Shown: piece by piece, positions 1-6,129 of the stretch
How the letters are laid out: every line of letters begins with the position of its first letter
Position numbering within the stretch: position 1 is the stretch's first letter
Assembly (NCBI GenBank): GCA_019241915.1
Contig: JAFAWI010000706.1
Coordinates: forward strand, 1 to 6,752
Length of the DNA stretch: 6,752 nucleotides
Reading direction: 5' to 3'
Source: Alphaproteobacteria bacterium
GTDB lineage: Bacteria > Pseudomonadota > Alphaproteobacteria > ATCC43930 > CGMCC-115725
Program-made: the position numbers and the translations under genes
Notes under the pieces: generated by a model
The model's input: the letters and a program-made list of their open reading frames with translations, nothing else
Database searches by the model: none
Told to the model about the DNA's origin: nothing

Positions 1-926
1 TGCCAGCACTGCTCGGCCACCTTTGGCGCATCGCGGACCGCGACGGCCCAGGCCGATGGCGGGTTGAAGATCAGCGCCGCCTGGCCCGAGATCAGCGCCT
101 TGTTGTTCGACGAATCGTCCCAGGCATAGACATCCGACGGCAGAAACTGCGTCAGCCGCTTGAAGTAGTCGAGCATCTGCTTGACCGGCTCCGACTTGAC
201 TGTGACGTTGCCGTCTTTGTCGGCCAGTTCGGCGCCGTGGGCGTTGAAGATCGCACCGATCCAGTTTGCGCTGTCGCCTGTCTGGCCGATCGGCAGCCCG
301 AACGGGTGGCCGGCCTTGTGGCACTTTTCCGCCGCTTGCAGGAAGAAGTCCCAGGTCCATTTGTCCTGCAGTTCCTTGTCGGGGGTGCCGCCCTTGCCCG
401 GATACATTTTTTGCAGGTCGAGGCCGACCGCTTCCTTGAAGATGTCGATGCGGCCGACCGACGGCAGCGTCAGCGTGTTGGGTATGGCCGGCGGGGCGAT
501 CCAATGCCCTTCCTGCTTGGCGATATAGGTCATCGATGCGGTCGTCGGCCCGTGCCGCTTGGTCAGCTCGGCCCAGACATCGTCGCAGGGTTCGAGGTCG
601 GCGGTGTGCGCCGGTCCGTACCACGACGGCAGCGTGATCATGTCGTGGCCGGACTTGGCCTGCGCCTCGGCGGCCGACGTGATCATCAGCTTGTCGCCCT
701 GCGAGGTGACGAAGTCGATCTTGAGATCGACCTTTTCCTTGGCCGCCCATTCGTTGCACAGCTTGGTCATCGCGTCGTTGGCGCCGGGAACCCAATGGTC
801 CCAATACGCCACCGCCAGGCTGCCCGCGGCGCGGGCGCCATGCATAAACGGCAACGGCAGCGCGCTCGACGCCGCCGCGACGGCGGCGGATTTAAGCACC
901 CCGCGCCGGGTAAACGTTCCAGTCAT
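1..926 (-). CDS. ABC transporter extracellular solute-binding protein (family 1, sugar-type), C-terminus cut off by window edge
   Basis: This is the periplasmic binding component of an ABC importer; it would capture a small solute and deliver it to an inner-membrane permease. The reading frame is open from an ATG at 926-924 to the window edge, giving 308 residues of a protein usually 400-450 long. Residues 1-33 form a Tat-like leader: TRRGVLK at 6-12, an alanine-rich hydrophobic stretch, then ARA at 31-33 as the likely cleavage site. The mature protein starts AGSLAVAYWDHWVPGAND, as family 1 binding proteins often do. Other typical elements are DMITLPSWYGP (95-104), HWIAPPAIPNTL (141-152) and the late block ALISGQAALIFNPPSAW (277-293). 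Four cysteines (57, 114, 202, 307) are visible. The start is set by GGAGG four bases upstream of the ATG. Permease genes would be expected beyond the left edge. The family is clear; the ligand is unknown, and 'sugar-type' is only the family's usual preference. Confidence 0.9.
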   Translation of the reverse strand, partial: MTGTFTRRGVLKSAAVAAASSALPLPFMHGARAAGSLAVAYWDHWVPGANDAMTKLCNEWAAKEKVDLKIDFVTSQGDKLMITSAAEAQAKSGHDMITLPSWYGPAHTADLEPCDDVWAELTKRHGPTTASMTYIAKQEGHWIAPPAIPNTLTLPSVGRIDIFKEAVGLDLQKMYPGKGGTPDKELQDKWTWDFFLQAAEKCHKAGHPFGLPIGQTGDSANWIGAIFNAHGAELADKDGNVTVKSEPVKQMLDYFKRLTQFLPSDVYAWDDSSNNKALISGQAALIFNPPSAWAVAVRDAPKVAEQCW

Positions 927-930
927 TATT

Positions 931-935
931 CCTCC
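931..935 (-). promoter_or_regulatory. Ribosome binding site of the solute-binding protein gene
   Basis: On the minus strand GGAGG is followed by AATA and then ATG. This strong Shine-Dalgarno match with 4-base spacing fixes the start of the binding-protein gene at 926. Confidence 0.8.
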
Positions 936-957
936 AAATCCAACAACCCGAAGATCC

Positions 958-971
958 GGCAACGCGTCGCC
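958..971. promoter_or_regulatory. 14-bp near-palindrome, possible operator
   Basis: GGCAACGCGTCGCC reads almost the same on both strands: the outer GGC/GCC and the central ACGCGT are symmetric, and only the fourth and eleventh bases break symmetry. It lies about 22 bases inside the predicted transcript start side of the candidate promoter and about 30 bases before the binding-protein start codon. That is a suitable place for a repressor site controlling transporter expression. No repressor gene is in the window, and GC-rich DNA yields such palindromes by chance, so this is a weak call. Confidence 0.2.
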
Positions 972-992
972 AGGCTCGGCGAGACCGCGCAT

Positions 993-1021
993 AGTATCGT
1001 TGGCTTACGAAATTGCATCAA
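993..1021 (-). promoter_or_regulatory. Candidate sigma70-type promoter for the solute-binding protein gene
   Basis: On the minus strand TTGATG (1021-1016) lies exactly 17 bases before GATACT (998-993). Each hexamer matches the sigma70 consensus (TTGACA, TATAAT) at 4 of 6 positions. It sits in the 119-bp gap after the peptidase stop and would give a leader of roughly 60 bases. This is the most AT-rich part of an otherwise GC-rich gap, which helps the case, but 4 of 6 matches can occur by chance. The binding protein could instead, or also, be transcribed from the peptidase operon, since no terminator is visible between them. Confidence 0.35.
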
Positions 1022-1045
1022 ACGATTGGCGATGGCGCCGATGCT

Positions 1046-2965
1046 CTAGAAGCCGAGCCGTGTGCGGAAAATCAGCACGGCATAGAAATAGAGTTCGGCG
1101 TCGAGCGCGCGCTTGATGTTCTCGGCGCGGCGGAAGCCGTGCTGCTCGCCGGCGAACAGCAGGTAGCCGCAGGGAATGCCGCGCCGGCGCAGCGCGTCCA
1201 CCATCATCTCGGTCTGGTTCGGCGGCACCACCCGGTCGTCGGCGCCCTGAAAGAAGATGACCGGGCTGGTGAGCCCGTCGGCATGGGTCAAGGGCGAGCG
1301 GTCGCGGTAGAGCTCGGCTTCTTCCGGGTAGGGGCCGATCAGCCAGTCGAGATACCGGCTCTCGAATTTGTGCGTGTCGCGAGCGAGCGCGGCGATGTCG
1401 CTGACGCCGTAATGACTGGCCCCGCCCTTGAAGAAGTCGCGCTGCGCCAGCGCCGCCAGCACGGTGTAGCCGCCGGCGCTGCCGCCGGTGATGACGGCCC
1501 GCTCGGCGTCGGCCAAGCCTTGCGCGACGGCGTGCCGCGCGCCGTTGACGCAGTCGTCGACATCGACGACGCCCCATTGCCCTTGGAGCCGGTCGCGGTA
1601 GGCGCGGCCATAGCCGGTGCTGCCGCCGTAATCGACGTCGAGCACCGCGATGCCGCGGCTCGTCCAGTATTGGATGCCGAGGCTGAGGCTCGACGAGGCG
1701 CCAGATGTCGGACCGCCATGACACTTCACCACCAGCGGCGGCCGCTCTGCGGCGGGTGCGGCGAAGTCCGGATTGTGCGGCGCGTAGTAGTTGGCGAACG
1801 CGGTCAGGCCGCCCTCGGTCGGGAATTCGAGTTGGTGCGCCGGGGTGAAGTAGCGCTGCAGCTCAGGATCGGCTGCGGCCTCGGAAGAGCGGCGCAGCAC
1901 CTCGGTCGTCCCGCTGTCGGGGTCGATGACGACGATCGCGCCCGGACCGGTCGCCGAGCCGGCGCCGCAGACGATTTTTCCCCCCGCCGCGCGGATCGAG
2001 CCGAATTCGCAATAGGGCAGAGTGAGTGGGGTCAGCCGCCCGGCGGCGATGTCGAGCCGCGCCAATACCGTACCGGCGCCTTCGCCATAGCTGCACACGA
2101 TCTGAGCAGCCGACAGGAAGGCGTAGCTCGACTGGCCGAATACCCATTGCGCCGGGCAGAAATCGCTGTCGCGCGGGCAGAGCAGGTAAACCGCGCCATC
2201 GCTGCCGGCGCGGTACAGGTTCCACCAGCCGCTGCGGTCGGAGATGAAATAAAGCACGCCGTCGGGCGACCATTGCGGCTGGGCAATCGACTCGGCCTCG
2301 CCGCCGGCGACGCGGCGCGGGTTCGCCAAAACGCCGTCGCCGGCGATGTCGGCCAGCCACAGTTCGGTGCCGACCCACGGCATGTTGGGGTGGTTCCACG
2401 ACAGCCAGGCGAGCCGGGCACCGTCCGGCGACAGGCGCGGCGCGGCATAAAAATCGCAGCCCTGCGCGAGGATGCGGCCGGCTCCCGGCTGTCGCAGATC
2501 GACCGCGACCAAGGTGTTGGCGACGCGGTGGTCGGGCTCGTGCGCCTCGAGGACGCCGATCCAGCGCGAGCTTGCGGTGTCGATGATACCGTCGGCATAG
2601 CGCCGGCTCGTGCCCGCCGCGCTTTGCGGCGTCAGCGGCGCCGGCATTGCGCCGGGCGCGAGCCGGTAGAGCCGCTGGTCGGCGAAGTGGCTGAAATAGG
2701 CAACCCCGCGATGCACCGTCACCGCGCCGCCGCCATATTCGTGCACCCGCGTGCGGACGTTATACGGTGCCGGAGTCACGTCCTCGGGGCCGCCGTCTGG
2801 CGTGCGCCGCACCAGGACGTTGCGGCCGCCTTCCGCGGGTCGGCTCTCGGTCCAGTAGATATCGTCGCCATCGACCAGCACCGCCCCGAGCCCGACGGTC
2901 TCAGCGACGATCAAGTCCGACGTGATCGGCGAACGCCAGGCGCCGTAGGGGAGGGTCTCGGGCAA
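1046..2965 (-). CDS. S9 family (prolyl oligopeptidase-type) serine peptidase
   Basis: This is a predicted cytoplasmic serine peptidase of the acylaminoacyl-peptidase / dipeptidyl-aminopeptidase branch, cleaving short peptides or amide and ester substrates. It has 639 residues, normal for the family, and no signal peptide. Residues about 1-385 form the beta-propeller, with blade-like repeats such as RLSPDGARLAWLSW and QWSPDGVLYFISDRSGWWNLY. The alpha/beta-hydrolase domain follows: HGGP at 416-419, DYGGSTGYGR around 445-454, nucleophile Ser496 in GGSAGGY, Asp576 in GADDRVVPP and His609 in GEQHGF. All three triad residues are present. The start is TTG at 2965: AGGAGG lies 7 bases upstream and no better start codon is nearby. 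That ribosome site is inside the last codons of the oxidoreductase gene, whose stop is 2 bp upstream, so translation is probably coupled. The C-terminus, YFYAVLIFRTRLGF, looks complete. The substrate is not identifiable. Confidence 0.93.
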   Translation of the reverse strand: MPETLPYGAWRSPITSDLIVAETVGLGAVLVDGDDIYWTESRPAEGGRNVLVRRTPDGGPEDVTPAPYNVRTRVHEYGGGAVTVHRGVAYFSHFADQRLYRLAPGAMPAPLTPQSAAGTSRRYADGIIDTASSRWIGVLEAHEPDHRVANTLVAVDLRQPGAGRILAQGCDFYAAPRLSPDGARLAWLSWNHPNMPWVGTELWLADIAGDGVLANPRRVAGGEAESIAQPQWSPDGVLYFISDRSGWWNLYRAGSDGAVYLLCPRDSDFCPAQWVFGQSSYAFLSAAQIVCSYGEGAGTVLARLDIAAGRLTPLTLPYCEFGSIRAAGGKIVCGAGSATGPGAIVVIDPDSGTTEVLRRSSEAAADPELQRYFTPAHQLEFPTEGGLTAFANYYAPHNPDFAAPAAERPPLVVKCHGGPTSGASSSLSLGIQYWTSRGIAVLDVDYGGSTGYGRAYRDRLQGQWGVVDVDDCVNGARHAVAQGLADAERAVITGGSAGGYTVLAALAQRDFFKGGASHYGVSDIAALARDTHKFESRYLDWLIGPYPEEAELYRDRSPLTHADGLTSPVIFFQGADDRVVPPNQTEMMVDALRRRGIPCGYLLFAGEQHGFRRAENIKRALDAELYFYAVLIFRTRLGF

Positions 2966-2967
2966 GG

Positions 2968-3933
2968 CTAAACCTCCTGTGTCGCCATGCCGGTTCGCAC
3001 GGCATCGGCAATCGCGACGAAGGTGTCGGTGACGTTGGCGATGTGTTCGGGCGGGATCGGGTTGGGCGCTCGGCCCGCGACAGCATCGGCGAAGGCCTCC
3101 AGATTGATCTTCACCGTTTCGACCTTGGGGTAACGCAGGCGCAGCGGCTCCGCTCCGCTCTTGCGGATGACGACGTCATTGAGCCCCACCGCCTCGGCCG
3201 AGCCGTTGCGACCGAAGGCGTGCAGACGCAGGAAACCCGGCGTCGAGCGAACGCAGGCGAGGGTGCCGCCCACGCCGCTCGCGAACTCCAGCAGAACCGA
3301 CAGACTGTCCCACGGGTCGGGGCCGGGCTTCAGCGCCAACAGCCGCGCGTGCACGCGCTTGACGCGACCGCCGATCGTCATCATCGCATCGAGCATATGG
3401 ATGCCGGTACCGGTCATGCCGCCCGCGGGAGATTCCTCGGGCACGTTGCGCCAAGCGGCAAACGCTGCTGCAACCTCGTTTGAGAAATTGCCTTCGATCT
3501 GGATGAGCGGACCCAATTCGCCGCTCGCCGCGAGCCGGATGACCTCGGCGATTGACGAAAAATACCGCTTGTCGGTGCCGATGCCGAGGACGACGCCGGC
3601 GTCGCGGCAGGCGCCGATGGCCCGCGCGGTGCCGTCGCGGGTGAGCGCCAGCGGCTTCTCGCAGAACACATGTTTGCCGGCGGATGCGGCGGCGACGACT
3701 TCGTCGACGTGTCGGGTGTGCGGCGTGGCCAGCACGATCGCCTCGATCGACCGGTCGGCGAGCGCCTCGCCAAAGCTGCCCGCCAGCAGGTGGTGCGTCT
3801 CGAGGAACGCGCGGTGCTGCGCCGGGTCGCGGCTGACCGCACGGGTGAAGCGGATTTTCTCGCTCTTCCCCTGTGCCGCCTCGACCAGCGTCCTGCCCCA
3901 GCGGCCGAGGCCGACGATTGCCGCGTCGATCAT
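2968..3933 (-). CDS. Gfo/Idh/MocA family NAD(P)-dependent oxidoreductase
   Basis: The family catalyses NAD(P)-dependent oxidation or reduction of sugars, cyclitols, amino sugars and related compounds in the cytoplasm. The 321 residues show the N-terminal Rossmann fold, with the nucleotide loop GLGRWG at 8-13, and the hallmark CEKPLAL at 91-97 with catalytic Lys93. Domain two carries GGMTGTGIHMLDAM (171-184), whose His179 is the usual active-site histidine. The aspartate that many sugar dehydrogenases have four residues before this histidine is Gly175 here, so ordinary sugar dehydrogenase chemistry should not be assumed. The start is ATG at 3933: an in-frame TGA lies only two codons upstream, and GAGG sits about 10 bases before the ATG. 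The gene is first in an operon with the S9 peptidase and is divergent from the dioxygenase gene 60 bp away. The substrate and the cofactor choice (NAD or NADP) are not resolved. Confidence 0.92.
   Translation of the reverse strand: MIDAAIVGLGRWGRTLVEAAQGKSEKIRFTRAVSRDPAQHRAFLETHHLLAGSFGEALADRSIEAIVLATPHTRHVDEVVAAASAGKHVFCEKPLALTRDGTARAIGACRDAGVVLGIGTDKRYFSSIAEVIRLAASGELGPLIQIEGNFSNEVAAAFAAWRNVPEESPAGGMTGTGIHMLDAMMTIGGRVKRVHARLLALKPGPDPWDSLSVLLEFASGVGGTLACVRSTPGFLRLHAFGRNGSAEAVGLNDVVIRKSGAEPLRLRYPKVETVKINLEAFADAVAGRAPNPIPPEHIANVTDTFVAIADAVRTGMATQEV
2973..2978 (-). promoter_or_regulatory. Ribosome binding site of the S9 peptidase gene, inside the upstream gene's end
   Basis: On the minus strand AGGAGG is followed by 7 bases and then TTG. 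This site decides the unusual TTG start. It overlaps the codons for the final Gln-Glu-Val of the oxidoreductase, and the upstream TAG stop lies between the site and the start. Confidence 0.8.
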
Positions 3934-3993
3934 CTGCTGTCATCCTCTGCACGGGGTGTTTTGCGCGGGCGCATGCCAGGCCGGAGGGCGTTG
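3934..3993. promoter_or_regulatory. Divergent intergenic region between oxidoreductase and dioxygenase genes
   Basis: These 60 bases separate two start codons pointing apart, so they should hold promoter elements for both directions unless the promoters overlap coding sequence. I see ribosome sites on both sides (minus-strand AGAGGA at 3948-3943; plus-strand GGAGG at 3983-3987) but no convincing -35/-10 pair. The region also includes a run of T (ttttg, 3960-3963) and GC-rich sequence. The space is small enough that one regulator could control both transcripts. Confidence 0.45.
3983..3988 (+). promoter_or_regulatory. Ribosome binding site of the TauD/TfdA dioxygenase gene
   Basis: GGAGGG lies just upstream of the ATG at 3994, with 6 bases between GGAGG and the start. 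It sets the start within a frame that stays open for more than 100 codons further upstream, where the sequence is antisense to the oxidoreductase gene. Confidence 0.75.
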
Positions 3994-4839
3994 ATGACCT
4001 ACCGCACGATCTCGGTAAACAAGATTTCCGGCGCGCTCGGCGCCGAAGTTTCCGGCATCGACCTGGCGCAGGAGCCCGACGACAACGTCATCGGCGAAAT
4101 CAGGAAAGCCTTGGTCGAGAACTGCGTGATCTTCTTTCGCGGCCAGCGGCTCACCCCCGAGCAGCATATCGCCTTCGGCCGCCGCTTTGGCGAGCTGCAG
4201 ATCCACGATTTTGTCGACGGGATGAATCGTCACCCCGAGATCATCGAGGTGCGCAAGGAGCCGGACGAGATGCGCAATTTCGGCGGCGGCTGGCATTCCG
4301 ATGTGAGCTACCTGGAAAGGCCGGCGCTGGGCTCGGTGCTCTACGCGCGCGAGGTGCCGGAGTACGGCGGCGACACGATGTTCGCGAACCAGTACCTCGC
4401 GTATGAGACCCTGTCCGAAGGACTGAAGGACATGCTCGGCGAGATGCGCGCGATGCACAGCGCCCGCAAATCGTACGGCGTCAACGCCGTCGGCGGCCAG
4501 TTCAAGCGGGCGATGAATATCCGCTATACCGAGGAGGCCCATGCCGAAGTCGATCACCCGGTGGTGCGCACGCACGTCGAGAGCGGCCGCAAATGCCTCT
4601 ACGTGCACGGCGGATTCACCACGCGCTTTCAGGATATGACCGAGGAGGAAAGCGCGCCGCTGCTGCACTACCTCTACCGGCACGCGGTGCGCCCCGAGTT
4701 CACGTGCCGCTTCCGCTGGGAGAAGGGCTCGATTGCGTTCTGGGACAATCGCTGCGTCCAGCACAATGCGATCAACGACTACCACGGTCAGCGTCGTGTG
4801 ATGCACCGCGTCACAATCGAGGGCGAGCGCCCGGTTTAG
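3994..4839 (+). CDS. TauD/TfdA family Fe(II)/2-oxoglutarate-dependent dioxygenase
   Basis: Enzymes of this family use Fe(II), oxygen and 2-oxoglutarate to hydroxylate a substrate; the product often breaks down, releasing sulfite, an aldehyde or a phenol (taurine, alkylsulfonates, 2,4-D and others). The protein has 281 residues, almost the length of E. coli TauD (283). The iron-binding triad is intact and at TauD-like positions: His101 and Asp103 in GGGWHSDVSY, and His257 in FWDNRCVQHNAINDY. Arg268 in GQRRVMHRVTI is the probable 2-oxoglutarate carboxylate anchor, and Thr128 in GGDTMFAN matches the other 2-oxoglutarate contact. The N-terminus (SGALGAEVSGIDL) is also typical. The ATG at 3994 was chosen for its GGAGG site and because the family's first strand begins right after it. 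The gene is divergent from the oxidoreductase and lies 157 bp before a co-directional alcohol dehydrogenase. Taurine itself is not supported as the substrate. Confidence 0.93.
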   Translation: MTYRTISVNKISGALGAEVSGIDLAQEPDDNVIGEIRKALVENCVIFFRGQRLTPEQHIAFGRRFGELQIHDFVDGMNRHPEIIEVRKEPDEMRNFGGGWHSDVSYLERPALGSVLYAREVPEYGGDTMFANQYLAYETLSEGLKDMLGEMRAMHSARKSYGVNAVGGQFKRAMNIRYTEEAHAEVDHPVVRTHVESGRKCLYVHGGFTTRFQDMTEEESAPLLHYLYRHAVRPEFTCRFRWEKGSIAFWDNRCVQHNAINDYHGQRRVMHRVTIEGERPV

Positions 4840-4856
4840 ACGGTTAGATGACGGCG

Positions 4857-4992
4857 CCTCTTATCTTCCTCCCCCGGCCGGCGAAAGAGGGCAGGGTGAG
4901 AGAGGCCCATCGAGATATGCGTCTTCACGCGACCCTCACCCTCCCGTCGCTGCGCCGCGGGTCCATCCCTCTCCCGCATTGCGGTAGAGGGG
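4857..4992. repeat. Intergenic inverted-repeat element with two tandem hairpins
   Basis: Most of this gap is made of complementary segments. CCTCTT (4857-4862) pairs with AAGAGG (4885-4890). AGGGTGAG (4893-4900) pairs with CTCACCCT (4935-4942). Two compact hairpins follow: 4943-4961 (8-bp stem with one G-T pair and one mismatch, loop TGC) and 4967-4991 (11-bp stem with one mismatch, loop ATT). The sequence resembles the dispersed 'CCCTCACCCTCCCGTCGC...CCCTCTCCCGC' intergenic elements common in Rhizobiales and related genomes; that comparison is from memory, and only one copy is in this window. It could end dioxygenase transcripts, stabilise a joint mRNA, or be a degenerate mobile palindrome. 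No transposase or target duplication is seen. Confidence 0.6.
4987..4992 (+). promoter_or_regulatory. Ribosome binding site of the alcohol dehydrogenase gene, inside a hairpin arm
   Basis: GAGGGG lies 4 bases before the GTG at 4997 and 10 bases before a second in-frame GTG at 5003. All but its last base belong to the right arm of the 4967-4991 hairpin, so folding of the mRNA would hide it. Confidence 0.55.
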
Positions 4993-4996
4993 CTTT

Positions 4997-6112
4997 GTGG
5001 CGGTGACCTTTTCCTTCCGCGCGGCGGTGCTGCATGCGGCGCAGACGCCGCTCACCGTCGAGACGGTGACGGCAGGGCCGCTCAAGCCCGGCGATGTGCT
5101 GGTGAAGATGAAGGCGGCGGGGCTCTGCCATACCGACCTCGAAGTGATCGAAGGCGGGCTGCGCTACCCGATGCCGATCGTCCTCGGGCACGAGGCCGCC
5201 GGTATCGTCGAGGAGGTCGGGCCGGAGGTCAAAGGCGTCGCGGTCGGGGACCACGTGGTCCTGTCGTGGAACCCGCATTGCGGGCATTGCTTCTACTGCG
5301 ACCGCGACCTGCCGATCCTGTGCGAGACCTATCTGGGGCACGGGCCGCAAGCCGTCGCCTTCGATGGTGAAAGCCGCGTTCAGTTGCGAGAAGGCGGGGA
5401 CCTCCGTCAGCTGATGTTCCTCGGCGCGTTCGCCGAATACTGTACCGTGCCGGCGCAGCAGGCGATCGTCGTGCCCAAGGAATTGCCGTTCGACTGCGCG
5501 TGCCTGATCGGCTGCGGGGTGATGACCGGGGTTGGCGGCGCGCTCAATATCGCGTCGATCGCGCATGGCGACACCGCGATGGTGATCGGTTGCGGCGCGG
5601 TGGGGCTCGCGGCGGTGCAGGGGGCGCGTCTTGCCGGCGCGGGCGAGATCATTGCGGTCGATCTCGACGATGCAAAGCTGACGCTGGCCGCCAAACTTGG
5701 CGCCACCGGCCTCGTCAACGCGAGGCGCGAGGATGTGGCCGCCGTCGCCAAGCAGAAGACCGGCGGGCGCGGTGTCGATGTCGTGCTCGAGGCGGCGGGC
5801 AGCCCGGCCGGCTTCGCGCTCAGCGTCGAGGCGGTGCGGCCGGGCGGCGAGGTGCTGTGGCTCGGCAAGACCGACGTTACCGCCGAGGTCGCGTTCCGCT
5901 GGGGCGCGCTGATGGGCGAGAAGCGCATCCGCCGGTCGAGCTATGGCGGCGCACGGCCGGCCCGCGACTTCCCGCTGCTGGCGCGGCTCTGTCTCGATGG
6001 CAAGCTGCTGCTCGACGAGCTGATCACGCGGCACATCGCGCTCGACGAGATCAACACCGGCTTCGCTGCGCTCAAGGCCGGCGAAGCGATCCGCAGCGTC
6101 GTGATGTTCTGA
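4997..6112 (+). CDS. Zinc-dependent medium-chain alcohol dehydrogenase
   Basis: This enzyme would interconvert a primary or secondary alcohol and its aldehyde or ketone with NAD in the cytoplasm. It has 371 residues, as in class I/III-type zinc alcohol dehydrogenases. The catalytic zinc ligands are Cys44 (GLCHTD), His65 with Glu66 (LGHEAAG) and Cys173 (IGCGVMTG). The structural zinc lobe has Cys95, 98, 101 and 109 (CGHCFYC...C). The Rossmann loop is GCGAVG at 198-203, and Asp222 after the second strand (VDLDD) favours NAD over NADP. The C-terminal region (ALDEINTGFAALKAGEAIRSVV) is normal. The start is GTG at 4997, with GTG at 5003 as an alternative; both precede the first strand FRAAVL, and no ATG is available. 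The gene follows the dioxygenase on the same strand across a hairpin-rich gap and is convergent with the next gene, 17 bp away. Its substrate might be a product of the neighbouring oxygenases, but this is inference. Confidence 0.93.
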   Translation: MAVTFSFRAAVLHAAQTPLTVETVTAGPLKPGDVLVKMKAAGLCHTDLEVIEGGLRYPMPIVLGHEAAGIVEEVGPEVKGVAVGDHVVLSWNPHCGHCFYCDRDLPILCETYLGHGPQAVAFDGESRVQLREGGDLRQLMFLGAFAEYCTVPAQQAIVVPKELPFDCACLIGCGVMTGVGGALNIASIAHGDTAMVIGCGAVGLAAVQGARLAGAGEIIAVDLDDAKLTLAAKLGATGLVNARREDVAAVAKQKTGGRGVDVVLEAAGSPAGFALSVEAVRPGGEVLWLGKTDVTAEVAFRWGALMGEKRIRRSSYGGARPARDFPLLARLCLDGKLLLDELITRHIALDEINTGFAALKAGEAIRSVVMF

Positions 6113-6129
6113 GCCCGAGCGGCTCGCGG

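Noticed and set aside
237..1116. Two plus-strand open frames opposite the solute-binding protein and running into the intergenic gap
   Set aside because: Both translations look like antisense noise, with Arg/Ser/Ala-rich sequence and no motif, while the minus strand carries a coherent binding protein with leader and ribosome site.
1013..2971. A 652-codon plus-strand open frame covering the whole S9 peptidase gene on the opposite strand
   Set aside because: Its translation is low-complexity, rich in Arg, Ala, Val and Gly, with no recognisable domain. The minus-strand frame has a full peptidase with catalytic triad. Long antisense frames are expected in GC-rich genes, where stops are rare in the mirrored frame.
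3670..3993. Possible longer N-terminus of the dioxygenase, since its frame is open from 3670
   Set aside because: The extra residues are antisense to the oxidoreductase, while the ATG at 3994 has a good ribosome site and gives the family's normal length and N-terminus.
3940..4806. A 288-codon minus-strand open frame opposite the dioxygenase
   Set aside because: It is antisense to a gene with an intact iron-binding triad, and its translation has no family features.
3994..4839. Naming the dioxygenase tauD (taurine dioxygenase)
   Set aside because: Iron and 2-oxoglutarate residues are shared by the whole family and do not identify taurine. No taurine transporter or sulfur-starvation genes are seen nearby.
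4840..4996. A mobile element or prophage boundary in the dioxygenase-dehydrogenase gap
   Set aside because: There are inverted repeats but no transposase, integrase, tRNA-derived attachment site or visible target duplication, and base composition does not change across the gap.
6111..6125. GAGCC-CGAGC-GGCTC hairpin between the convergent dehydrogenase and CmcJ-like genes, considered as a terminator
   Set aside because: The stem is only 5 bp and no T-run follows on either strand, so it lacks the key part of an intrinsic terminator.
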